Of a stretch of DNA of 64,000 nucleotides, positions 9,668 to 18,164 are shown piece by piece (position 1 is the stretch's first letter; every line of letters begins with the position of its first letter). The translations under genes and the position numbers were made by a program. This stretch comes from Ralstonia mojiangensis (GTDB lineage Bacteria > Pseudomonadota > Gammaproteobacteria > Burkholderiales > Burkholderiaceae). The notes under the pieces were generated by a model, which was not told the DNA's origin, did not search any database, and worked only from the letters and a program-made list of their open reading frames with translations. The stretch lies in the NCBI RefSeq assembly GCF_023955645.1, contig NZ_JAMXHU010000002.1, forward strand, positions 496,001 to 560,000, written 5' to 3'.

Positions 9668-9683
9668 AATTTGATATCGAAAT
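9668..9683. promoter_or_regulatory. MarR operator-like box, EamA side
   Basis: The box AATTTGATATCGAAAT lies 20 bp upstream of the EamA exporter start and matches the TTTGAYRTCGAAAT boxes found next to the MarR gene start. The repetition of the same box on both sides of the divergent promoter supports a shared repressor site. Confidence 0.6.
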
Positions 9684-9763
9684 AAATGCCTGTAAAAAGA
9701 CGCACGAACTCGCCCCTATCAAGCCAATTGCTGGGGGCAGACAAACCCGGTACGATTTTAGAA

Positions 9764-9793
9764 ATTCGACATCAAGTAGTTTGACGTCGAAAT
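9764..9793. promoter_or_regulatory. MarR operator-like inverted repeat
   Basis: Inverted repeat ATTCGACATCAA (9764-9775), a 4-base spacer, then TTTGACGTCGAAAT (9780-9793), just upstream of the marR-type gene. Each arm matches the box at 9668, so this is the likely autoregulatory operator. Confidence 0.65.
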
Positions 9794-9811
9794 ACTAGGA
9801 TGAGGTGTTCG

Positions 9812-10321
9812 ATGGGTCAAGGCAATTCGGCATCGGCGCAAGGCAGGCCGATGGACGGCATTCTCGCGCAATGGCGCCGGGAGCGCCCGGACATCGACCC
9901 GAGCCCGATGGCGGTCTGCGGCGAAATCTGGCGCGCAGGTGAGCGTCTGCGGCAGGCGGTCGTCGCGAACGTGGCGGAGGCGGAACTCGACATGGCGGGC
10001 TTTGACGTGCTGCTCACCCTGCGCCGCAATGGCCGCAAGCAGGCGTTGTCGCCATCAGCGCTGGCCAAGGACATGATGCTGTCTACGTCGGCCATGACCA
10101 ACCGGCTCGACCGGCTGGAAACACGTGGTCTCATCGTCCGCAGAACCGATCCCGAAGACCGGCGCGGCCTGCAGATCGCGCTCACCGATGCAGGCTTTGA
10201 GCTGATTGACGGGCTCGTTGCCTCCCACGTCGAGACGGAGGAGCGCATGCTTGCGGCGCTTGACCCTGCCGAGCGGTCGATGTTGCGTGCGTTGCTCGGA
10301 AAGATTGGCGCCGCGCAGTGA
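9812..10321 (+). CDS. MarR-family transcriptional regulator
   Basis: 169-residue winged-helix regulator. The N-terminal helix region is followed by the DNA-binding wing-helix (LSPSALAKDMMLSTSAMTNRLDRLETRGLIVR) with the family signature DPEDRRGLQIALT. ATG 9812 has a GAGG site 6 bases upstream; ATG 9800 is an alternative adding four residues. It is divergent from an EamA exporter, and operator-like repeats occupy the intergenic region, so it most likely represses the exporter and itself and releases DNA on binding a small ligand. Confidence 0.88.
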   Translation: MGQGNSASAQGRPMDGILAQWRRERPDIDPSPMAVCGEIWRAGERLRQAVVANVAEAELDMAGFDVLLTLRRNGRKQALSPSALAKDMMLSTSAMTNRLDRLETRGLIVRRTDPEDRRGLQIALTDAGFELIDGLVASHVETEERMLAALDPAERSMLRALLGKIGAAQ

Positions 10322-10396
10322 AAGGGGCAGCCGACGGGCGCCCGTTATCGTCGGTCATCGCCACACGAAAAAGCGTCGAGCCGCCGTCCAGTCCCA

Positions 10397-10861
10397 TCAT
10401 GCCGGCTCGGGCTCCAGCGCGAACAGAATCTCCACGCGGTTCTCTGCTGCCTGCGGGCCCTGCCAGCAGTGATAAATCTCGCGACTCTCGCCTGAGAGAC
10501 GACAACCCCGCGCTGCCGCCGCTCGCAACAGCGTCGCGTAGCTATCGAAAAGTCGATCGAGCGGCCCTTCGTGGACGTGCGCCGCGCAGGTTGTGCCCGG
10601 CAGCGTCTTCAGCACATGTCGGCCGTGATAGACCGCTCCCGACTGCACGGGCAGGCAAAATTCGATCTCGAACGGTGTATCCGGGTCATGCGGCAGATTG
10701 CGGTAGATGAACATCCACGGACCGTTGACCGTCATGCCCTGCGCAGCGGCATCGGCTTCAACTGCCGCACAAACCGCAGACGCCGTCTTGCCGACTTCTG
10801 CGAGCGTGATGCGATGCGGCGCGCTAAGCACCCTTACCGGGGGAACAACCTTCATTTGCAT
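10397..10861 (-). CDS. GyrI-like small-molecule-binding protein
   Basis: 154-residue stand-alone protein with the GyrI-like/AraC effector-binding fold. It shows the typical beta strand plus 'GPWMFIYRNLPHDPDTPFEIEFCLPV' region (edges GPWMFIYRN and EIEFCLPV) and the C-terminal REIYHCWQGPQAAENRVEI segment. Such domains bind hydrophobic or aromatic small molecules, either fused to AraC/MerR regulators or alone. Start at Met 10861 has an AAGGA site upstream; Met 10855 is an alternative. The 3' end converges with the marR gene. Role here unknown. Confidence 0.7.
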   Translation of the reverse strand: MQMKVVPPVRVLSAPHRITLAEVGKTASAVCAAVEADAAAQGMTVNGPWMFIYRNLPHDPDTPFEIEFCLPVQSGAVYHGRHVLKTLPGTTCAAHVHEGPLDRLFDSYATLLRAAAARGCRLSGESREIYHCWQGPQAAENRVEILFALEPEPA

Positions 10862-11110
10862 CGGGCACCGATCCTTTTTGGAGCCGTGGCGTTGCCCTGC
10901 ACGGCCTGTGGTTTTGCATCGAGCGACAAGTTCGCCATCTTGCCGCGCCTTGGTTAGTGGGGCCAGCGTGATGGCCGCGAACATGCTTGCGCCCTCAGCG
11001 AATCCCCAGCCTGCCGCAACAACCCCGTAAGAAGACGGGTCGCGCAACCCGCCATTCCTCTTTACGATGGCGCCTCACGTACGCGCGTGAGCGCCAACCT
11101 GGAGGAACCT

Positions 11111-11866
11111 GTGAGCCTGACCATCCTGTGTGTGCTGGTGATCGTGGCAGCGGTGTGTGCAGCACGCGGCCGACGTCGGGCTGCGCGCGGGTTGGCGGTG
11201 TTCTCGGGTGTGCTGGTGATTGTGATCGGCTGCGGGCCAGTGCCGGCATGGCTGCTGGATTCGCTGGAAACGCCCTTCGAGAACGAGCCGCATGTCCAAT
11301 GGGGCGCGCGCAACGCCATCGTGCTGCTGGGCGCGGGCACGTTCCGTGTGGGCGACGCGGTCGAGCCGGGGCTGTTCTCGTATCCGCGCCTGGTCGAAGC
11401 CGCGCAGTTGTACCAGGCGTGCCGCAAGGCCGACGGCGATTGCAAGATCCTCGTCAGCGGTGGCGATGCCCGCCATCACGGCGAGCCGGAAGCCACGGTG
11501 TATGGCCGCGAACTCGTTGCCCTCGGCGTCGACAAGGCCGACGTGCTGATGGAGCCCAAGAGCATGAATACGTGGCAGAACGCCCAGTTCTCGCGCACCG
11601 TGCTTGCGCAATATGCGGCTGATCGCACGGTGCTCGTCTCGTCGGCCATCCACCTACGACGCAGCCTGCTGTATTTCACGCACTTCGGCATGGCGCCAAT
11701 TCCCGTGCGCGCCGACGATCTGCAGGCCGCAGCATCGCCCTTGCCGATGGCGTACAACTTCGCGCTGACGGACTTCGCGCTGCATGAGTGGATCGGCATC
11801 GCGCGCTATCACGTGTACAACGCGCTGGGCTGGAACCCAGCGCGCATCAACCCCGGCGACGCCTGA
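11111..11866 (+). CDS. YdcF/ElyC-like DUF218 membrane protein
   Basis: 251-residue protein with two N-terminal hydrophobic segments (about 3-20 and 30-50) followed by a DUF218 domain. Family features are NAIVLLGAGT, the glycine-rich KILVSGGDARHHGEPEA, and the NTWQNAQFS and LVSSAIHLRRS segments. Members include SanA, ElyC and YdcF, linked to envelope integrity in enteric bacteria. The start GTG 11111 has a GGAGG site 6 bases upstream; GTG 11087 is also in frame but has no ribosome site. Biochemical function is not established for the family. Confidence 0.8.
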   Translation: MSLTILCVLVIVAAVCAARGRRRAARGLAVFSGVLVIVIGCGPVPAWLLDSLETPFENEPHVQWGARNAIVLLGAGTFRVGDAVEPGLFSYPRLVEAAQLYQACRKADGDCKILVSGGDARHHGEPEATVYGRELVALGVDKADVLMEPKSMNTWQNAQFSRTVLAQYAADRTVLVSSAIHLRRSLLYFTHFGMAPIPVRADDLQAAASPLPMAYNFALTDFALHEWIGIARYHVYNALGWNPARINPGDA

Positions 11867-12176
11867 TTCGCACCCACAACGCCCGCGCATTCGAAGCCGC
11901 GCTCTAGTGCTTCCGGAGGGGAGCAAAAATCTGGGGCCGCCCTATACTTTGTGCATCGCAACATCCGGGCATCGCAATGCGCCACCTCGGTCGTATTGAA
12001 GCTCACCGCCTCATCACCATTGGCAAGCTTGCTTGCCACCACCCGCCCACCGGGCGCGGCCATCCCTGACGGGAATCGCTGACGATTCCTGCGCCAGCAA
12101 GCAGGCCTTTGCGTAAGCAGCGCGCCCGCCCCGCCAGCCACACCTCAGAAGCAAACCAACAAACAAGGGAACCCTC
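11867..12176. other. Intergenic region, promoter of the SPFH gene
   Basis: About 310 bp without a gene. A TATACT hexamer at 11943-11948 could be a -10 box for the SPFH gene, though I cannot pair it with a good -35. Small dyads occur (for example around 12030-12045) but none has conserved partners elsewhere in the window. Confidence 0.4.
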
Positions 12177-13085
12177 ATGCCTCAAGTCACGGCAAGCAAG
12201 CTGCCGGTCAAACTGCTCGCGCTCGCCTTCGGCGCCGTTGCGGCGCTGGTGATCGGGCGGACTTTCCTGCTGAACTGGCAGATCATTCCGCCCGGCTACA
12301 CGGGCATCAAGATCAACCGGCTGGTCGATCGCGGCATCACACATGAAAACGTCGTCACCGGGTTCGTCTTCTACAACCCTGTGCAGACGGCGATCATCCA
12401 GTACCCGACCTACGTGCAGCGCGTAATCTGGACGCAAGACGTGAACGAAGGCCACGCGCTCAACGAAGAGCTGACGTTCAATACCAAGGACGCCGTTCCC
12501 GTGAATGTGGACGTGGCCGTCTCGTACCAGCTCGACCGCGACAAGGTGCCGGCGTTCTACACCAACTTCCGCGCCGATCGCATCGAGACCTTCACGCACG
12601 GCTACCTGCGCGACACGGCGCGCAACGTGATCGTCGCCATCGGCTCCGAATACAACTTTGATGACGTGAACGGCGGCAAGAAGGAAGAGTTCGTGGCGCG
12701 GCTGACCAACGAGCTGGACGCGCGGCTTGCACCGCTGGGCGTGTCGATCAAGCAGTTCGGCATTGTCGGCTCGCTGCGCCCGCCACGCTCGTTGCTTGAT
12801 GCGGTGAGCGCCAAGACCAAAGCCATTCAGGATGCGATCCGCACCGAGAACGAAGTGCGTTCCGCTCAGGCCGAAGCCAAGAAGAAGGTGGCGATTGCTG
12901 AAGGCGAAGCCGCGGCCAACCATGCGCTCGCTTCATCGCTGGATGACCGCCTGCTTGCGTGGGAACGCCTGAAGCTGGAACGTGCCGCCATCGAGAAATG
13001 GAACGGCGTGACGCCGAGCGTAATGGCGGGCGGCAACGGCGGCGGCATGCTGTTCAATATTCCGGCAGGCGCGCAAAGCAAGTAA
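12177..13085 (+). CDS. SPFH/Band 7 (prohibitin-like) membrane protein
   Basis: 302-residue protein. One N-terminal transmembrane helix (VKLLALAFGAVAALVIGRTFLL) is followed by an SPFH/prohibitin domain from about residue 35 to 215 (GYTGIKINRL, ELTFNTKDAVPVNVDVAVSYQL) and a charged alanine/glutamate-rich helix (about 215-265) typical of flotillin/HflK-type oligomerisation. Members form ring-like membrane scaffolds. A GGGA ribosome site lies just before ATG 12177. It ends in a hairpin terminator shared with convergent argC. No NfeD-type partner is next to it. Confidence 0.85.
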   Translation: MPQVTASKLPVKLLALAFGAVAALVIGRTFLLNWQIIPPGYTGIKINRLVDRGITHENVVTGFVFYNPVQTAIIQYPTYVQRVIWTQDVNEGHALNEELTFNTKDAVPVNVDVAVSYQLDRDKVPAFYTNFRADRIETFTHGYLRDTARNVIVAIGSEYNFDDVNGGKKEEFVARLTNELDARLAPLGVSIKQFGIVGSLRPPRSLLDAVSAKTKAIQDAIRTENEVRSAQAEAKKKVAIAEGEAAANHALASSLDDRLLAWERLKLERAAIEKWNGVTPSVMAGGNGGGMLFNIPAGAQSK

Positions 13086-13100
13086 GCCGCGCCGGCAAAG

Positions 13101-13126
13101 AAAAACGCGCCCGAAGGCGCGTTTTT
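13101..13126. terminator. Bidirectional hairpin terminator
   Basis: AAAAACGCGCC, a CGAA loop, then GGCGCGTTTTT. It has an A tract on one side and a T tract on the other and sits between the converging SPFH and argC genes, so it can serve both strands. Confidence 0.85.
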
Positions 13127-13146
13127 CGTTTCAGCTCAGGCGGCGA

Positions 13147-14160
13147 TCAGCTCGCGAAACCCGGCGCAGCTTCGCGCACAGCGTGCTCGGCGCCCGCTGC
13201 GGGAATCGGCGCTTCCACGTGCAGGCTGGTCGCTTCGTCCACACCAAGATGCACGTTCATGCATTGCACCGCCGCGCCGGCCGCGCCCTTGCCCAGGTTA
13301 TCCAGGCGCGCGGTGACGACCATGCGCTCGTCCGAGCCGAACACGAACAGGTCGGCGCGGTTGGTGTCGTTGGCGCCCTGCACGTCGAAGAAGCCGTTGT
13401 CGAGCGTCGCAACGTTGTCAGCCGGCGCCACGCGGATGAACTGCTCGCCCTCGTAATAATCGGCAAACACCTTGGCGATGTCTGCCGGGCTCGCCTTGCG
13501 TGCCAGATGCTGAGGGTGCAGGCCGATCGTCACGGCCAGGCCCTTGAGGAAGTTGCCGACGACCGGCGTGAAGATCGGGGCGAGCGACAGCTTGCTCTGC
13601 ACGCGCATCTCCGGCAGGTGCTTGTGTGCCAATGCCAGCGCGTACGGGCGCGGGCTGTCGAGCTTCGGATTATTGGCGGCGAGGTAGTCGGCAATCATCT
13701 GCTTGCCACCGCCGCTGTAGCCCGTGAGCGAGAACGCGGTGACCGGGTAGTCGGCCGGGACGATGCCCGCCTCCACCAGCGGGCGCATCAGCAGCACGAA
13801 GGCGCTGGCGTGGCAGCCCGGCACGGCGATGCGCTTGGTGTTGCGCAGGCGCTCGCGCTGGCCCTTGTTCAGCTCCGGCAGGCCGTAGACCCAGTCGTCC
13901 GACGTGCGGAACGCGGTGCTGGCGTCGATGATGCAGGTGTTCGAATTGTTGACCAGCGAGACGGCCTCGCGCGAGGCGACATCCGGCAGGCACAGGAATG
14001 CGACATCGGCGGCATTCAGGAATTTGGCGCGCTCGGCGGAATCCTTGCGCTTGTCTTCGGCGATGCGCAGCAGCTCGATATCGTCACGTTGCGACAGATA
14101 GTCGAGCAAGCGAAGGCCGGTGGTGCCTTCCTGACCGTCGACGAAAACCTTGAATGCCAT
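13147..14160 (-). CDS. argC: N-acetyl-gamma-glutamyl-phosphate reductase
   Basis: 337 residues. This enzyme reduces N-acetylglutamyl phosphate to the semialdehyde with NADPH in arginine biosynthesis. It is of the ArgC type 2 form: the N-terminal cofactor motif is VDGQEGTTGLRLLDYL, and the catalytic cysteine lies in AVPGCHASA (Cys116). The GYSGGGKQMI segment and HKHLPEM region are family features. Cytosolic. It is preceded on the same strand by xthA but 115 bp separate them, so co-transcription is uncertain. Confidence 0.92.
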   Translation of the reverse strand: MAFKVFVDGQEGTTGLRLLDYLSQRDDIELLRIAEDKRKDSAERAKFLNAADVAFLCLPDVASREAVSLVNNSNTCIIDASTAFRTSDDWVYGLPELNKGQRERLRNTKRIAVPGCHASAFVLLMRPLVEAGIVPADYPVTAFSLTGYSGGGKQMIADYLAANNPKLDSPRPYALALAHKHLPEMRVQSKLSLAPIFTPVVGNFLKGLAVTIGLHPQHLARKASPADIAKVFADYYEGEQFIRVAPADNVATLDNGFFDVQGANDTNRADLFVFGSDERMVVTARLDNLGKGAAGAAVQCMNVHLGVDEATSLHVEAPIPAAGAEHAVREAAPGFAS

Positions 14161-14275
14161 GGCGATCTCGCTAAAAACAGAGGAGCAAAAAGCACAACGC
14201 CGGCCCCATGCCGGCGCGTGAGTTTTGCATTGTAGCGGCTGACGAAGAAATTTCTGCGGCAGCGCAATAAAGTGC

Positions 14276-15061
14276 TTACCAGTGCACCTTTGTGTCGTAA
14301 TCGATGGTCAGCGGCGCGTGGTCGCTGAACTTGATGTCCTTGAAGATCGACACGCGGCGCGCCGTGGCGGCAATGCCCGGCGTGGCGATCTGGTAATCGA
14401 TACGCCACCCGACGTTCTTTGCGTAAGCCTGGCCGCGGTTGCTCCACCACGTGTATTGCTCTGGGCGGTCGTCCAGCGTGCGGAACACGTCCACGTAGCC
14501 GACTTCGTCAAACAACTTGGTCAGCCACGCGCGCTCTTCGGGCAGGCAGCCGGAGTTCTTCTGGTTGCCCTTCCAGTTCTTGATGTCGATTTCCTTGTGG
14601 ACGATGTTGACGTCGCCGCACAGCACCACCTCGCGGCCTTTTTCGTGGCGCAGGTCTTTGAGGTGATCCATGAACAGGTCCATGAAGCGGAACTTGGCCT
14701 GCTGGCGCTCTTCGCCGCTGGAGCCCGACGGCACGTAGACCGAGATGATCGAGAGCTTGCCGTAGCGGGCCTCGACATAGCGGCCTTCGGCGTCGAACTC
14801 GCCGTTATCGAAACCGACGATGACTTCGTCCGGCTTGTGGCGCGTGTACAGGCCTGCGCCGCTGTAGCCTTTCTTCACCGCGTGCTGGAAGACGCCGTGG
14901 TAGCCGTGCGGCGCCAGAAATTCGGGCGTCATGTCGTCTTGCGCGCATTTCAGTTCCTGCACGCAGACGAAATCGGCGTCCTGCTTGCCCATCCAATCGA
15001 AAAAGCCTTTGCTGGCAGCGGAGCGAACGCCGTTGAGGTTGGCGGAAATGATGCGTAACAT
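14276..15061 (-). CDS. xthA: Exodeoxyribonuclease III
   Basis: 261-residue AP endonuclease/exonuclease of the EEP superfamily, acting in base-excision repair. Motifs: ISANLNGVRSAASKGF (Asn), CVQELK (catalytic Glu), YSGAGLY, VYVPSG, CGDVNIVH (Asp-Asn), and the C-terminal WRIDYQIA and SDHAPL (Asp-His). All expected active-site residues are visible. It is divergent from pyrE, with 32 bp between the start codons, so the promoters overlap. Confidence 0.93.
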   Translation of the reverse strand: MLRIISANLNGVRSAASKGFFDWMGKQDADFVCVQELKCAQDDMTPEFLAPHGYHGVFQHAVKKGYSGAGLYTRHKPDEVIVGFDNGEFDAEGRYVEARYGKLSIISVYVPSGSSGEERQQAKFRFMDLFMDHLKDLRHEKGREVVLCGDVNIVHKEIDIKNWKGNQKNSGCLPEERAWLTKLFDEVGYVDVFRTLDDRPEQYTWWSNRGQAYAKNVGWRIDYQIATPGIAATARRVSIFKDIKFSDHAPLTIDYDTKVHW

Positions 15062-15093
15062 GGCGGGACTTTTTTGCAGACCAGAGAAAAAAG

Positions 15094-15771
15094 ATGAGCC
15101 AAAACAGCGAGTTGCGCCAATCCTTCATCCGCTTTGCGGTGGAAGCCGGCGTGCTGTCGTTCGGGGAATTCGTGACCAAGGCGGGGCGGACGTCGCCCTA
15201 TTTCTTCAACGCCGGCAAGTTTGCAGACGGCGCCCTGCTGGGCCAAGTCGCGCAATTCTATGCGAAAACCCTGCTGGACTCGGGTGTCGAGTTCGACATG
15301 CTGTTCGGGCCGGCCTACAAGGGCATCACGTTGGCATCGGCCACCGCCGTTGCCCTGGCAGGCCTGGATCGCAATGTCGGCTTTGCGTACAACCGCAAGG
15401 AAGCCAAGGACCACGGCGAAGGCGGCAGCCTAGTCGGCGCGAAGCTGCAAGGGCGCGTGGTGATCGTCGATGACGTGATTTCCGCCGGCACTTCGGTGCG
15501 CGAGTCGGTTGAGCTGATTCGCGCCGCTGGCGCGACGCCCGCTGCCGTGCTCATCCTGATGGATCGGATGGAGCGCAGCGGCAATGCTGTGGATATCGGC
15601 GAGCGCTCTGCGGTGCAGGATGTGCAGGCTCAGTATGGGATGCCGGTTGTGTCGATTGCCAACCTGGATGATTTGCTGGGGTATCTGGATAACGCGGGTG
15701 ATCCGGCGCTGGCTGGGTATCGGGAGAAGGCTGCGGCTTATCGGGATAAGTACGGCGTTAGTGCGATTTGA
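15094..15771 (+). CDS. pyrE: Orotate phosphoribosyltransferase
   Basis: 225-residue type I phosphoribosyltransferase converting orotate and PRPP to orotidine monophosphate in pyrimidine synthesis. Visible motifs are FGPAYKGITLA, the flexible-loop NRKEAKDHGEGG, and the PRPP-binding signature VVIVDDVISAGTSVRES. Length is normal for the proteobacterial enzyme. ATG 15094 follows GAGAAAAAAG-type purines. It is divergent from xthA and followed by intergenic repeats. Confidence 0.94.
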   Translation: MSQNSELRQSFIRFAVEAGVLSFGEFVTKAGRTSPYFFNAGKFADGALLGQVAQFYAKTLLDSGVEFDMLFGPAYKGITLASATAVALAGLDRNVGFAYNRKEAKDHGEGGSLVGAKLQGRVVIVDDVISAGTSVRESVELIRAAGATPAAVLILMDRMERSGNAVDIGERSAVQDVQAQYGMPVVSIANLDDLLGYLDNAGDPALAGYREKAAAYRDKYGVSAI

Positions 15772-15868
15772 GCTTTTGATGTTGTGGAAAACCCCGGTGG
15801 ATGTTGTTCGCTGGGGTTTTGTTTTTTTGGTTCACCCCTTGTTTCACCCCCTACCGGGGGCGACTTCC

Positions 15869-15969
15869 CCTTGAATTTATGTCGCAGGGAGGGAGGGGAG
15901 GCAAACTCGCTGCGCTCAGACAGGCCTCCCCTCTTTTTCCTCCCTGCAACAGAAATTCAAGGCGCCATC
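15869..15969. repeat. Two-hairpin intergenic repeat, copy 2 (inverted, first hairpin only)
   Basis: This is the reverse complement of the first hairpin of the element at 2374. It starts CTTGAATTTATGTCGCAG and ends CAGAAATTCAAGGCGCC, with the same apex read backwards (CTCGCTGCGCTCAGACAG). The stem arms differ from copy 1 yet still pair. The second hairpin is absent. The repeats fill the 537 bp between pyrE and the PPK2 gene; I see no gene there. Confidence 0.8.
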
Positions 15970-16026
15970 TAGGGCACCAAAGTCAAAAGACAAAAACCAA
16001 ACCTTCGGGGCGCCCGCCCAAACGAC

Positions 16027-16057
16027 AAGGCCAACCTCACGACGGGTTGGCCTTTTT
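16027..16057 (+). terminator. Hairpin terminator between repeat copies
   Basis: AAGGCCAACC, an 8-base loop, then GGTTGGCCTTTTT. It lies between the two inverted repeat copies. A short mirrored flank (GGCGCCAT with GTCAAAAGA) occurs on both sides, so the whole 15869-16267 block is roughly symmetrical. Confidence 0.6.
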
Positions 16058-16079
16058 CTTTTGACGTTAGGCCCTTGAT

Positions 16080-16267
16080 GGCGCCTTGAATTTTTGTGAG
16101 CGGGCGGATCAAGGAAGGAGGCTTGTCTGAGCGCAGCGAGTTTGCCTCCTTCCCCGCACGGTCACACAAATTCAAGGAGTCTTTCGCCATCTCGGGCGCG
16201 CCTTTCTTTTGCTTACTTTTCTTTGGCAAGACAAAGAAAAGTAAGTCGGTCCCGGCAGGGAACGAAA
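16080..16267. repeat. Two-hairpin intergenic repeat, copy 3
   Basis: Same orientation and layout as copy 1: CTTGAATTT, a long stem with the apex TTGTCTGAGCGCAGCGAG, AAATTCAAGG, the CATCTCGGGCGCGCCTTTCTT linker, then a second perfect hairpin CTTACTTTTCTTT / AAAGAAAAGTAAG (16212-16245), then CCCGGCAGGGAACGAAA. Stem sequences differ from copy 1 at many positions on both arms while pairing is kept. Confidence 0.8.
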
Positions 16268-16308
16268 GGGGGATGGACCACCAAGGCCAAAACAACCCCC
16301 CAAAAAAA

Positions 16309-17136
16309 CTACTCAATCCTCAACGCCTCAAACGCCGGATTCCCCTCCGGATACTGCGGCTTCATCCCTTCAAATACCTGCAACAAAATCTCCGCCACCA
16401 TCACATTCCGATGTGTCTTGGAATCCGCAGGCACCACATACCAAGGCGCTTCAGGTGTAGCAGTCGCGTTGATGGCCGCCTCATAGGCCTCCATGTAGCC
16501 CTCCCAGAACCCGCGTTCTGCAACGTCGGCCGGGTCGAACTTCCAGTGCTTATGGGGATCGTCGATGCGCTCCTGCAGCCGCTTGCGCTGCTCGTCCTTT
16601 GAGATGTGCAGGAAGCATTTGACGATGGTCGTGCCGGTGTCGCTCAGCATCTGCTCGAACGCGTTGATGTGCCCGTAGCGGCGTTTGCATTCGGCCGCGT
16701 CGATGTCGCCGTGCACACGCGTGATGAGCACGTCTTCGTAATGGCTGCGGTTGAAGATGACGATCTCGCCGCGGGCAGGCGTCTGGGCGTGCACGCGCCA
16801 GAGGTAATCGTGTGCGAGTTCCTGCGGCGTCGGCGCCTTGAAGCCGACCACGCGCAGGCCCAGTGGGTCCATCGCGCGGAAGACGCCGCGCACGGTGCCG
16901 TCCTTGCCCGATGTATCCATGCCCTGCAGGATCACCAGCACCTTGCGCCGGTGCTCGGCGTAGAGCACGTCCTGCAGCGCATCGAGCTTGGTTGCCACTT
17001 CGGCCAGCCGCGCATTGTCATCCGCCTTGTTGCCGGTGGAGAACGGCTTGCTGGAGGCGTCTATCTTGGCGATCTTGAGCTTGTTGCTGCCGTCGAAACG
17101 ATAGTCGTCAATCAAGTTCTTGCCGTTCGTGCCCAC
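16309..17136 (-). CDS. Polyphosphate kinase 2 family protein
   Basis: 275-residue PPK2-family kinase, which uses polyphosphate to phosphorylate nucleoside mono- or diphosphates. Walker A is GMDTSGKDG (72-80) and the Walker B region contains FNRSHYEDVLITRVHG. The lid region carries KRRYGHINAFE and the ERIDDPHKHWKF segment. It is a single-domain enzyme; whether it belongs to the class acting on AMP, ADP or both cannot be told by eye. It lies downstream of dapF on the same strand with a 58 bp gap. Confidence 0.88.
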   Translation of the reverse strand: MGTNGKNLIDDYRFDGSNKLKIAKIDASSKPFSTGNKADDNARLAEVATKLDALQDVLYAEHRRKVLVILQGMDTSGKDGTVRGVFRAMDPLGLRVVGFKAPTPQELAHDYLWRVHAQTPARGEIVIFNRSHYEDVLITRVHGDIDAAECKRRYGHINAFEQMLSDTGTTIVKCFLHISKDEQRKRLQERIDDPHKHWKFDPADVAERGFWEGYMEAYEAAINATATPEAPWYVVPADSKTHRNVMVAEILLQVFEGMKPQYPEGNPAFEALRIE

Positions 17137-17194
17137 GGTATCTCCTTGTTGTTCTGGCGTATGCGACAGCGGCCGCCGTGCGGTATTCGCGGTA

Positions 17195-18076
17195 TCAGTG
17201 CGCGGCGGCAGTCAGCTTGAGCGCATCCAGGTCAAGCGTGCCTTCAAAGACGGTTGTGGCGGGCCCAGTCATCATGACCGGCTGGCCAACGCCCGCCCAC
17301 GCGATGATCAGATCGCCGCCATGTGTGGCCACCTTGACGGGCGAATCGATCAGGCCGCGGCGGATGCCGGCCACCACCGCTGCGCAGGCGCCGGTGCCAC
17401 AAGCAAGTGTCTCGCCCGCGCCGCGCTCGTACACGCGCAGACGCACGGAATGCCGATCGACGATCTGCATGAAGCCCGCATTCACGCGACGCGGAAACAC
17501 CGCATGCGATTCGATCAGCGGGCCGTCTTCCAGCACAGGAAAGGCCTCCGTGTCGTCGACGATCTGCACGGCGTGCGGATTGCCCATCGACACGGTCGAG
17601 AGCCATTCGGTCCGGCCGTTGATCTGCAGCGCGTGCTGCGTGTCGTCGCCTTCGACGCGGGTGGGCAGACCCTCCGGCAGGAACGGCAGGCGCGCCGCCT
17701 CGAACACCGGTGCGCCCATGTCGACTGTGACCTGGCCGTCGTCCTGCATCGTCAGCGTGGCGATACCGTTCATGACTTCCACACGCACGGTGCGCTTATC
17801 GGTCAAGCCCCGGTCGGTGACGAACTTGACGAAGCAGCGGGCACCATTGCCGCAGTGCTCCACCTCGCCGCCGTCGTGATTGAAGATGCGGTACCGGAAA
17901 TCGACGTCGGGCCGTGTCGAACGCTCGACCAGCAGGAGTTGGTCGGCCCCCACGCCAAAGTGGCGGTCGGCAATGGCAGCCCATTGCTCGGGCGTGAAGT
18001 CGATCGGGGTCTGGATGCCGTCGAGCACGACAAAGTCGTTGCCCGCGCCGTGCATCTTGGTGAAGTGCAGTTTCAT
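17195..18076 (-). CDS. dapF: Diaminopimelate epimerase
   Basis: 293-residue PLP-independent epimerase interconverting LL- and meso-diaminopimelate for lysine and peptidoglycan. The two catalytic cysteines are in GNGARCF and ACGTGACA; the N-terminal MHGAGNDFVVLD signature is complete. Start at 18076 begins exactly at the conserved MKLHFTKMHGAGNDF; upstream in-frame codons lack homology. It follows two acyltransferase genes on the same strand, an arrangement found in related bacteria. Confidence 0.94.
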   Translation of the reverse strand: MKLHFTKMHGAGNDFVVLDGIQTPIDFTPEQWAAIADRHFGVGADQLLLVERSTRPDVDFRYRIFNHDGGEVEHCGNGARCFVKFVTDRGLTDKRTVRVEVMNGIATLTMQDDGQVTVDMGAPVFEAARLPFLPEGLPTRVEGDDTQHALQINGRTEWLSTVSMGNPHAVQIVDDTEAFPVLEDGPLIESHAVFPRRVNAGFMQIVDRHSVRLRVYERGAGETLACGTGACAAVVAGIRRGLIDSPVKVATHGGDLIIAWAGVGQPVMMTGPATTVFEGTLDLDALKLTAAAH

Positions 18077-18164
18077 GGCTGGCCGCACAGATGCGGCGAT
18101 GAGCGTTCGGAAAACGCCCATTCTAAAGCGAGCCGGCCCCGGTTGCCCCAGCCGGCTCCCGGCA

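Noticed and set aside
12003..12923. Long minus-strand reading opposite the SPFH gene as a second gene
   Set aside because: Codon composition and lack of any protein-like pattern show it is the antisense shadow of a well-supported gene.
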